From NCBI RefSeq assembly GCF_000196515.1, contig NC_014248.1:1907501-1971500 (forward strand): DNA of 64,000 nucleotides, in the 5' to 3' direction. The first letter of the stretch is position 1, and the number at the start of each line of letters is the position of its first letter. The notes under the pieces were generated by a model. That model did no database searches. It was not told where the DNA came from and saw only the letters and a program-made list of their open reading frames with translations. This DNA is from 'Nostoc azollae' 0708. Lineage in GTDB: Bacteria > Cyanobacteriota > Cyanobacteriia > Cyanobacteriales > Nostocaceae. The position numbers and the translations under genes are program-made. Of the stretch, positions 57,455 through 64,000 are shown piece by piece.

Positions 57455-58570
57455 TCATAACAAAGATAACTGCTCATTAGGTGGCTTAAAGCCCATGTGT
57501 TGATAAGCTGCCTTAGTCGCTACCCTACCGCGAGGAGTCCGGCTTAAATAACCAATTTGCATTAAATAAGGTTCATAGACTTCTTCAATGGTTTGGGTAT
57601 CTTCTCCAGTCGCTGCGGCTAGAGTTTCTAATCCCACTGGACCACCATTAAAGTTTTCAATAATGACACTTAACATTTTCCTATCTGTCCAATCTAATCC
57701 ACAAGGATCAACTTGGAATAATTGTAAAGCTTCTGCAGCAACGGTTTCATTAATTTCCGTTCTAGATTTAACTTCAGCATAATCACGTACTCTCTTTAGC
57801 AACCTATTTGCAATCCTGGGAGTTCCCCGTGAACGTTTAGCAATTTCAGTAGCACCACTGCAGTTAACTGTAGTCTTTAACAATTCAGCAGTGCGGATAA
57901 CAATTCTACTGAGTTCATCCACTTCATAAAATCGCAGTTTTTGAATTAAGCCAAAGCGCTCGCGCAAAGGTGAAGTTAGCGCACCAACACGGGTTGTAGC
58001 TCCCACCAAAGTAAATTTGGACAACGGTATACTTCTAATTCTGGCACTAGAACCTTTACCTACAGTAATATCCAAGCGATAATCTTCCATTGCCGGATAG
58101 AGAATTTCTTCAGTCATCCGCGATAGTCGGTGTATTTCATCGACAAACAACACATCACCTGGCTTGAGATTAACCAATAAGCCAACTATATCCCTTGGAC
58201 GTTCCAAAGCTGGGGCACTGGTAATTTTGCAATTAACCCCCATTTCGGAAGCCAAAATCATCGCCATTGTGGTTTTACCCAAACCAGGAGGGCCATACAG
58301 CAGCAGATGATCTATAATCTCACCCCTAGACTTAGCTGCTTCAATAGCAATATCTAGCACATCCTTTAAATCTTTCTGCCCAATGTAATCAGCAAATCGC
58401 TGGGGTCGAATACTCTCTTCTTGCCTACCTTCTTCATTAATAGCTGCGTCCGGTTGCAGTATATTTTCATGGGGGGGTGCTTTTTGGGAAGGTGCTTTGG
58501 CTGACTCCCGCTGCTGCTTTGGTTGTCTGTTGGGTTCTGGAGGCTGTTTTTTCGAGGAGATTATCGCCAT
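57455..58570 (-). CDS. ruvB: Holliday junction branch migration helicase RuvB
   Basis: A 371-residue AAA+ motor that drives branch migration with RuvA. Motifs: [40 protein letters not shown] (Walker A), [20 protein letters not shown] (Walker B), [20 protein letters not shown] (sensor I/Arg finger), [20 protein letters not shown] (sensor II). The first ~50 residues are a Gln/Pro-rich extension typical of cyanobacteria. A 112-bp STRR follows directly upstream of its start. Confidence 0.97.
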   Translation of the reverse strand: MAIISSKKQPPEPNRQPKQQRESAKAPSQKAPPHENILQPDAAINEEGRQEESIRPQRFADYIGQKDLKDVLDIAIEAAKSRGEIIDHLLLYGPPGLGKTTMAMILASEMGVNCKITSAPALERPRDIVGLLVNLKPGDVLFVDEIHRLSRMTEEILYPAMEDYRLDITVGKGSSARIRSIPLSKFTLVGATTRVGALTSPLRERFGLIQKLRFYEVDELSRIVIRTAELLKTTVNCSGATEIAKRSRGTPRIANRLLKRVRDYAEVKSRTEINETVAAEALQLFQVDPCGLDWTDRKMLSVIIENFNGGPVGLETLAAATGEDTQTIEEVYEPYLMQIGYLSRTPRGRVATKAAYQHMGFKPPNEQLSLL

Positions 58571-58572
58571 AA

Positions 58573-58684
58573 TGTCAGTTGTCAGTTGTCAGTTGTCAGT
58601 TGTCAGTTGTCAGTTGTCAGTTGTCAGTTGTCAGTTGTCAGTTGTCAGTTGTCAGTTGTCAGTTGTCAGTTGTCAGTTGTCAGT
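58573..58684. repeat. STRR: sixteen copies of TGTCAGT
   Basis: 112 bp of perfect heptamers just upstream of the ruvB start codon (58570), between divergent ruvB and hisF. A short AATCACC tract follows at about 58706. Confidence 0.95.
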
Positions 58685-58778
58685 AGGAAGATGGATATTC
58701 TCCCTCAATCACCAATCACCAATCACCTAATTACATTTACAATTTAAATTCCGAGCAAATACGAGGAGTGAAAAAGTT

Positions 58779-59552
58779 ATGTTGTCTAAAAGAATCTTAC
58801 CTTGCTTGGATGTCAAGGCGGGAAGAGTTGTCAAAGGAATTAACTTTGTAGATCTCAAGGATGCAGGTGATCCAGTAGAACTGGCCAAGGTTTATAACGA
58901 AGCTGGTGCTGATGAGTTAGTGTTTCTCGATATTACAGCGACTCATGAAGACCGAGACACGATTGTTGATGTGGTTTACCGGACTGCGGAACAGGTCTTC
59001 ATTCCATTGACTGTGGGAGGAGGAATTCAAACCTTAGAAAATGTTAAAGGTTTGTTACGAGCCGGCGCTGACAAGGTTAGTATTAATTCTGCCGCAGTCC
59101 GCAATCCAGATTTAATTAATCAGGCAAGTGATCGCTTCGGGAACCAGTGTATTGTAGTTGCTATTGATGCCAGGCGCAGACTCAACCCCGAAAACCCAGG
59201 TTGGGATGTGTATGTGAGTGGAGGCAGGGAGAATACTGGTATTGATGCCTTATATTGGGCAGAAGAAGTAACAAAACGGGGAGCGGGAGAATTGTTGATT
59301 ACAAGTATGGACGCAGATGGAACTCAAGCTGGTTATGACCTAGAGTTAACACGAGTGATCGCTCAATCAGTCCAAGTTCCTGTTATAGCCTCTGGTGGTG
59401 CTGGAAACTGTGAACACATCCACGATGCCTTAACCACAGGCAAAGCAGAAGCAGCATTACTGGCATCCCTATTACATTACGGACAATTAAGCGTGGCACA
59501 AATTAAAACTTACCTACTAGAACGATCTGTTCCAGTACGAATCCCTTGTTAA
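58779..59552 (+). CDS. hisF: Imidazole glycerol phosphate synthase subunit HisF
   Basis: A 257-residue TIM barrel cyclase that makes imidazole glycerol phosphate and AICAR in histidine synthesis, with HisH supplying ammonia. Motifs: [20 protein letters not shown] (catalytic Asp in LDV), [68 protein letters not shown] (second catalytic Asp), [20 protein letters not shown]. Start preceded by GAGGAG. Full length. Confidence 0.97.
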   Translation: MLSKRILPCLDVKAGRVVKGINFVDLKDAGDPVELAKVYNEAGADELVFLDITATHEDRDTIVDVVYRTAEQVFIPLTVGGGIQTLENVKGLLRAGADKVSINSAAVRNPDLINQASDRFGNQCIVVAIDARRRLNPENPGWDVYVSGGRENTGIDALYWAEEVTKRGAGELLITSMDADGTQAGYDLELTRVIAQSVQVPVIASGGAGNCEHIHDALTTGKAEAALLASLLHYGQLSVAQIKTYLLERSVPVRIPC

Positions 59553-59651
59553 TAAAAGATGTAGAGACCAATTACATCTCTCCCAGGTTAGACACATTTC
59601 CCCAAAACAATGTTAGTATTAGTTTACTAGTATTAAGAAATATTAAGAAAT

Positions 59652-59843
59652 ATGTTGATTCCTATTTTAATTTTCGATGTGGCGCTGGTAGCCTGGTCAC
59701 TACACCTGATGGAGAGAGCCTACGAGAGCAAAGAATTTTCGCTAATGTTAGCTGGTACATTAGTTGCTGTAGCTGCAGCAGCGATGTTAGTAGTTTACTT
59801 CCTAATGGGTCACTGTATAAGTTATCTGTTAAAGGTATCTTAG
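59652..59843 (+). CDS. Small membrane protein, conserved hypothetical
   Basis: A 63-residue protein with two membrane helices (LIPILIFDVALVAWSLHLME and SLMLAGTLVAVAAAAMLVVY). The charged loop ERAYESKEF separates them. It looks like a genuine cyanobacterial small membrane protein; family name unknown. It lies 100 bp after hisF on the same strand. Confidence 0.55.
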   Translation: MLIPILIFDVALVAWSLHLMERAYESKEFSLMLAGTLVAVAAAAMLVVYFLMGHCISYLLKVS

Positions 59844-60016
59844 CAGATCAGCACAGGCGGTTTAGAACCTGCTGTGAATGGAACAACTGACTTTTGTATT
59901 CCATGTTGATTCTTCTTTCTTCCTCCTGATCGGGTAACCTACGGAAGGCAATTTACACAGCAAGTACCGTATGCATAGCATGCTATTAGACATAATCCTT
60001 ATGCGTAAGTCCTATT

Positions 60017-60268
60017 TTATTCAGAACAAGAACTGCCATAGCGTTTTTGATAGTAAGCTAAAATTTCCTTGACTCTTTCCTCGTTGGTATTTGCTGTCCA
60101 TGAAATAGACAAGCCACCAACTTGACTTTGATTGTAATCAAATTCAGAAGATGTCTGGGGCATTAAATCCACTTCTACCCCTTCAACTTGACACAAATGC
60201 GCTGCTATTTCCTGATATACAGTTAAGGGCAAATTACGAAATTCAACTTCTTTCTGAATCTGTTCCAT
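60017..60268 (-). CDS. Conserved hypothetical protein, 83 residues
   Basis: A small acidic protein: EQIQKEVEFRNLPLTVYQEI, AAHLCQVEGVEVDLMPQTSS, QVGGLSISW, ERVKEILAYYQKRYGS. The composition and the alternating strand/helix pattern look genuine, and similar proteins occur in Nostocales to my memory. No catalytic motif. Function unknown. Confidence 0.65.
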   Translation of the reverse strand: MEQIQKEVEFRNLPLTVYQEIAAHLCQVEGVEVDLMPQTSSEFDYNQSQVGGLSISWTANTNEERVKEILAYYQKRYGSSCSE

Positions 60269-60446
60269 ACAAATAATAATATAAAATCGGAAATATCCGG
60301 TTATTAAACTTTGTTTTTTGTTTCTTTCAACCGTATATGGCCATCTGAATCAGGTGAAATTAATTAGTTAAGAAAGGTTAATATAAGCTGTTTTTTCAGA
60401 TTGATAGCCCATTTAAATTAGTTGAAAGTGCAGATATCACACACTT

Positions 60447-61307
60447 TTAAAGTGGTGTACCCGTTGAAATCGAACTACCAGCAGCCGTCTTTGACGGCTC
60501 AGAAGAAGGTGGTTTCTCTCCTACGGCTTTGGCTACTTCAATCCCGTATTGTTCAAAAATGACAATATGATTAGAACCACCGTTCATTTCAATCCGCTTA
60601 ATTAAAACCCCGTTACCTAATCTTTGTCCTGCTTGGACATAGCGACTTGTTGGTTCATCCGGTACTTTAATAATTGCCTGAGGTTGCCTACCAATTAAAA
60701 CTATACCACTGACTAAAACTGCCCTTGCAGTTTCAGGCTGTGGTTGTGGTGGCAATACAGGTTTGATGGATGAATTCGGGAGAGTTTGAGGGAAAACTTT
60801 AGGCAAGGGTGAAACTATGGGAGGCTTGGGTTTAGGTCCACCAGCAATTTTTCCCTGAGTCTCACCAGCTCTACCTACTGTATTTGGAGTTCTTCGTGAT
60901 TGTCCACCATCAAGTTTTAGCCCTGTTTGTGGTCTTTGTGGAATGGGAAGGGGAGGTAATGTAGGAACAACTGTCCGTGAGTTTGGAATCGTCAGCGGTG
61001 TATTTGTTTGACTGATGGGAGATTTAACAATTTCTGCAAACGGGTCGCTTCGTCCTTGTTGTATAATCTGCCGTTGCAAATCTGTATTTGTAGACGGAAT
61101 TAAGTCAGTACCTCTAGCAACTATAGAGTTTTTAACTGGAGGAGATACCAAAGGACTAGGAAAAGGTGCGGGTGATTTTTGGGCTGTATCTTGGGGAGTT
61201 GTAGCAGGAGGAGTGTGATTCGCTTCTGGTGTTTCTCCACCAATAGCACATCCAGCTATCACCAAAGTTAAAATAGCCGTAGCTGTAATTTCTGTATTTA
61301 TACTCAT
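60447..61307 (-). CDS. Pro-rich lipoprotein with PilP-like C-terminus
   Basis: A 286-residue protein with a lipobox (ILTLVIAGCAIGGE; Cys at ~20), a long Pro/Thr/Ser-rich disordered region (~25-190) and a folded C-terminus (ARAVLVSGIVLIGRQPQAII, KVPDEPTSRYVQAGQRLGNG, IKRIEMNGGSNHIVIFEQYG). The C-terminus resembles the beta domain of PilP-type pilus inner-membrane lipoproteins. It could connect envelope and pilus or secretion machinery; this is inference. It lies upstream of nothing on its strand and is followed by a 180-bp gap. Confidence 0.7.
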   Translation of the reverse strand: MSINTEITATAILTLVIAGCAIGGETPEANHTPPATTPQDTAQKSPAPFPSPLVSPPVKNSIVARGTDLIPSTNTDLQRQIIQQGRSDPFAEIVKSPISQTNTPLTIPNSRTVVPTLPPLPIPQRPQTGLKLDGGQSRRTPNTVGRAGETQGKIAGGPKPKPPIVSPLPKVFPQTLPNSSIKPVLPPQPQPETARAVLVSGIVLIGRQPQAIIKVPDEPTSRYVQAGQRLGNGVLIKRIEMNGGSNHIVIFEQYGIEVAKAVGEKPPSSEPSKTAAGSSISTGTPL

Positions 61308-61439
61308 TAGCTGTTCTCGAAAGCTATAGGAAAGTTTGCTTGGCGAAGACTGTTTTATTTATAACCTACATTTTGACATTTCGAGGCTGATTTTTAACAT
61401 TAACAGACCAGCAAAACCACAGTTTGAACTTGTGTGCTG

Positions 61440-62216
61440 TTAATCTTCTGCTACACCCATAAGATATTTCAACAAATCCAGTCCTTTTTTGACTCTACGA
61501 GACACAGTAACTACACTAATGCCCAAATGTTCTGCAACTTGCTTCTGTGTCAAATCTTGCAAAAATACACACTCTAAAACTTCGCGGGTACGATTTTCCA
61601 GCTGTACCAATGCTTGTTGTAGACGAATTTGGTCTTCTTGAGCCAGTTGAAAACTGCGGTAATGAGGATCTGGAACTAGTTCACCCAAACAGGAAGCACC
61701 TTCTTCTCCATCTTTTATGGGTACATCAAGACTCAAGGGGGAGCGATTCATCCATGCTAATTTAATTTCCTCCCATTCACTCAGGGAAATTGCCAATACT
61801 GCTGCTAATTCCGCATCAGTAGGTTGGCGGTTATATTTTTCGCGTAAAGAACGGGACAGTCCTATTGCTTGTTGTTGCAGTGCCAACCATCGTCTGGGGA
61901 TTCGCATAGTCACGCCTTTATCTCGGAGGTAATGTTGAATTTCTCCACGAATATAAGGAATGGCGTAAGAACTAAAAGCATTTCCTTTAGAAAGTTCAAA
62001 TTTTTCAATAGCTCTAATCAAGCCCAAACAGCCGACCTGGATCAAATCATCGTAGCTTTCTTGGCATTGATTAATCCAGTAATGAGCTTCTTTTCTCACT
62101 AGTCCAAAATTTACTTTCACTAATTGATTGCGGAGACGTTCTGAGGGACATTGCTGATACTCTCGCAATAATTGGGAAATCTCATGTTTGAGTTCGTTCG
62201 TGGCTGTAGTAGGCAT
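61440..62216 (-). CDS. sigF: RNA polymerase sigma factor SigF (group 3)
   Basis: A 258-residue alternative sigma factor. Region 2: NFGLVRKEAHYWINQCQESY, DDLIQVGCLGLIRAIEKFEL, SSYAIPYIRGEIQHYLRDKG. Region 3: RIPRRWLALQQQAIGLSRSL, YNRQPTDAELAAVLAISLSE. Region 4 HTH: FLQDLTQKQVAEHLGISVVT, VSRRVKKGLDLLKYLMG. In cyanobacteria SigF controls type IV pili, motility and, in filamentous strains, hormogonium genes. The start at 62216 (MPTTATNELKHE) gives the family length; the frame is open to 62309. It lies near psbO, as in Anabaena to my memory. Confidence 0.93.
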   Translation of the reverse strand: MPTTATNELKHEISQLLREYQQCPSERLRNQLVKVNFGLVRKEAHYWINQCQESYDDLIQVGCLGLIRAIEKFELSKGNAFSSYAIPYIRGEIQHYLRDKGVTMRIPRRWLALQQQAIGLSRSLREKYNRQPTDAELAAVLAISLSEWEEIKLAWMNRSPLSLDVPIKDGEEGASCLGELVPDPHYRSFQLAQEDQIRLQQALVQLENRTREVLECVFLQDLTQKQVAEHLGISVVTVSRRVKKGLDLLKYLMGVAED

Positions 62217-62309
62217 GGCACATTGGGGATTAAGCAAATAGTTGAGTGAATTAACTGTTTTTAAACCTAGCCGCTTCGTACAATTTACTGATAAATAACC
62301 TTTTTGCAT

Positions 62310-62757
62310 AATCCATAAACACTATGGCAGGCAAAAACTTACTAGAAAAGGATTTTCCAGGCTGAGTTGAAAATCTAGTACAATTTTGATGCGATTTTGA
62401 AGGGAACCGGTCTTTTTCTTATTGAATTATATTTTGGTAGGTTGTAGCTTATCCAACCACTACCATAGACTCAAAAGTATACAATTGTGTCCCCAATATC
62501 AAACCGAGATAGTACTTAATTTAACAAATGCAATATGAGATTTATTCATAGATATTAAGCAATACTACTTAATACTTTTACGAAATCGTAAAAATATTAA
62601 GTAAGTAGAATTACGTATTAAAGCCATTTAGTTCACGTAAGTTTGTAAAAGCTTCATTTAACGATTGTCTATTCACGGAATAATTCACAGAGGACTACTT
62701 AGGGTGTGGGGCGATGGGGAGAAGAATTAATGCTTACTCCTGAACCTCCTGAACTCA
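62310..62757. other. About 450 bp between sigF and psbO, no gene seen
   Basis: AT-rich; the sigF promoter should be here. TTACGTATTAAAG-like and TACTTAATATTTTTAC-like segments are present, but no known operator is recognisable. Confidence 0.45.
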
Positions 62758-62759
62758 AT

Positions 62760-62797
62760 AAAAAACCCAACTGCCCTCTGAAAACAGCAGGGCAATT
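62760..62797 (-). terminator. Intrinsic terminator of psbO
   Basis: On the minus strand AATTGCCCT pairs with AGGGCAGTT (one G-U) around a small inner stem, followed by GGGTTTTTT. It lies about 30 bp after the psbO stop. Confidence 0.85.
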
Positions 62798-62824
62798 GAG
62801 TTAAGTTTTATTAATCAACAATAT

Positions 62825-63658
62825 TTAGGCGCGATTAGGTTCTACTCGACCGTAGAATAAACCACGAATTTTGACCTCTTTAGGTTCACCTGCACCTAAA
62901 TCTGTATCAGAAGGCTGTTCACTCACGAAAGTACCAGCGATTTCTCCGGTAGAGCTATCTATTTTGGCAACTTGTAAAGAAATTTTGCCACTGAGGATTT
63001 CTGCACGCTTAACGTTAGTGCGAGTCAAATCTTCATCATCCGCTTGGGCTGGCAAAGCCACAGCATTATCATAACCAGAAACCACACCACGACCTTTGGG
63101 ATCTAGGAAAGCAGCACCACGATAGGAAGGAACCTTAAAAGTGCCTTCAAAGTCTGTAGAGGTGTTGATACTGGTCAAATTAGGCTGTGTTTGTGCAACC
63201 AGGTTTTTAATGGTAAAGAGGAAAGGAACTAGTTCCCCACCAGGAAGTTTGACAGTGATGGCTTGGAAGTCAAGACCATCTTTTTCTACAAAGGTGAGAC
63301 TATTATCTGGATTGATTTTTAGGTCGCCTTGTACTTGGTCAATGGTGGAAGTATATCTTGTCAACAATCTACCAGCTACAAATTCTGCTTCTTGCCGTTT
63401 GTTAGCAGGTTCTTCTTTGACAAAGTAATTGGTAGGTTCTAAGCAAAGTTCCTTGATGCTGTATGACTGAGTGCCATCTAGGGCAATAGAACCACGGCTT
63501 GTTTCTGACAACTGAGGGCATTTGTTAGCCAAACCAGTGCCTCGAATTTGTTCGTAAGTAAGTAAGTCTCTGCTGTTAGTAGAGGGTGCATCACTACAAG
63601 CAGTGATTAGCCCTAAGCATAAAGCTAAGAATGCAACGATTAAAGCACGATACCTCAT
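62825..63658 (-). CDS. psbO: Photosystem II manganese-stabilising protein PsbO
   Basis: A 277-residue lumenal extrinsic subunit that stabilises the Mn4CaO5 cluster. N-terminal lipoprotein-like signal ALIVAFLALCLGLITACSDA; mature part LTYEQIRGTGLANKCPQLSE, GSIALDGTQSYSIKELCLEP (the conserved disulfide Cys pair), FVAGRLLTRYTSTIDQVQGD, VPSYRGAAFLDPKGRGVVSG, YDNAVALPAQADDEDLTRTN. The start is ATG 63658 (MRYRALIVAF); 63676 would add six residues. It stands alone with a strong terminator. Confidence 0.97.
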   Translation of the reverse strand: MRYRALIVAFLALCLGLITACSDAPSTNSRDLLTYEQIRGTGLANKCPQLSETSRGSIALDGTQSYSIKELCLEPTNYFVKEEPANKRQEAEFVAGRLLTRYTSTIDQVQGDLKINPDNSLTFVEKDGLDFQAITVKLPGGELVPFLFTIKNLVAQTQPNLTSINTSTDFEGTFKVPSYRGAAFLDPKGRGVVSGYDNAVALPAQADDEDLTRTNVKRAEILSGKISLQVAKIDSSTGEIAGTFVSEQPSDTDLGAGEPKEVKIRGLFYGRVEPNRA

Positions 63659-63776
63659 GGTCAACCTCAATGTCAAAAATTAATATCTAAAGTTGTCAAC
63701 AAAAAGAATACAGGAGTATGGCTTACACCACGATCTGCTACAGAGTCCTAATCCGATACAAAAAAGCTAACTAATG

Positions 63777-63998
63777 CTAATAAGAGCCAGCTTTTTCTTC
63801 CTGCTTCTTCCTGGAAGTGTCGGCACGATCCAGTCCACAGGCTAATACGGCGAATCTAACCCCTTCTTTACTGAGATTGAGCGCATTATCTTGAGGAATA
63901 GCAAGGGGGTTTTGCTTTTGACAACAGCGGCGTTGCCCAAGATATTTTGTCTTATGTATGTATGTGCTACCACTACGTAAAGCCCATTTTTTAATTGG
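63777..63998 (-). CDS. C-terminal part of an unrecognised protein running off the right edge
   Basis: One frame is open from the window edge to a stop at 63777, 73 codons, reading KKWALRSGSTYIHKTKYLGQ, RRCCQKQNPLAIPQDNALNL, SKEGVRFAVLACGLDRADTS, then RKKQEEKAGSY. It is basic, has a CC pair, and looks coding rather than random. I do not recognise the family. It is upstream of psbO on the same strand with a 118-bp gap. Confidence 0.45.
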   Translation of the reverse strand, partial: PIKKWALRSGSTYIHKTKYLGQRRCCQKQNPLAIPQDNALNLSKEGVRFAVLACGLDRADTSRKKQEEKAGSY

Positions 63999-64000
63999 GA

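Noticed and set aside
58497-58747. Open frames through the TGTCAGT tract (SCQLSVV repeats)
   Set aside because: A 7-bp repeat without stops yields repetitive frames by necessity; no coding evidence.

Overview
The window comes from a heterocyst-forming (Nostocales) cyanobacterium. It has a beta-carboxysome operon, the CO2-uptake NDH-1 genes ndhF4-ndhD4-cupB, psbO, sigF, the plastid-type ribosomal protein PSRP-3, many HIP1 octamers (GCGATCGC) and several 7-bp short tandem repeats (STRRs) of the kind known from Anabaena/Nostoc. About a dozen genes are visibly broken (nonsense codons, frameshifts, IS insertions) beside intact housekeeping genes. This suggests a host-adapted strain undergoing genome erosion, such as 'Nostoc azollae'; the species is an inference.

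Layout. 1-3065: a secretion-type ABC transporter (cNMP-binding and peptidase-dead C39-like domains, cut by the window edge) behind a parvulin-type PPIase. 3.5-6.7 kb: a graveyard with a long palindrome, a dead IS701-type transposase, a second transposase remnant, and two pieces of what may have been one VCBS/calcium-binding surface protein. 7.2-20.1 kb: mostly intact core genes (COP23-like protein, TerC family, ndk, speA, sugar nucleotidyltransferase, scpA, AI-2E permease family, pdxH, a dead Uma2 nuclease, DUF3153 lipoprotein, TPR protein, argB, aroK). 20.4-22.5 kb: NB-ARC remnant, dead IS and muiA remnant joined end to end.

22.7-34.2 kb is the functional heart: a carbon-concentrating supercluster. 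On the minus strand lie ccmK2-ccmK1-ccmL-ccmM-ccmN-ccmO-rbcR (shell, pentamer vertices, Rubisco-organising scaffold and a LysR regulator). Divergently, on the plus strand, lie ndhF4-ndhD4-cupB, encoding the membrane arm and hydration subunit of a specialised NDH-1 complex that converts CO2 to bicarbonate for the carboxysome. CcmM carries the carbonic anhydrase His triad, the redox Cys pair and a clear internal ribosome site for the short CcmM35 form.

34.2-43.7 kb: dead MpaB-family gene, MBL-fold protein, a Cys/Met-rich four-helix copper-binding protein, small membrane proteins, a ferredoxin that has lost one cluster ligand, tex and a ClC-CBS-USP protein. 43.7-50.7 kb is the most disturbed stretch: a dead IS200/IS605 element, two inverted 169-bp MITEs, an SPFH/flotillin-like pseudogene between them, and a Ser/Thr kinase-WD40 pseudogene split by an apparently intact IS5-family element with a -1 frameshift signal. 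50.8-64 kb returns to core genes (PSRP-3, HAD hydrolase, folA, TPR protein, ruvB, hisF, sigF, psbO) with a dead cytochrome P450 and an FkbM fragment.

I found no CRISPR array, tRNA, rRNA or recognisable riboswitch, and no clearly new defence or biosynthetic system. The most informative observations are the CcmM internal start, the 169-bp MITE pair, the ferredoxin ligand loss, the pattern of nonsense mutations and the IS5 frameshift element.
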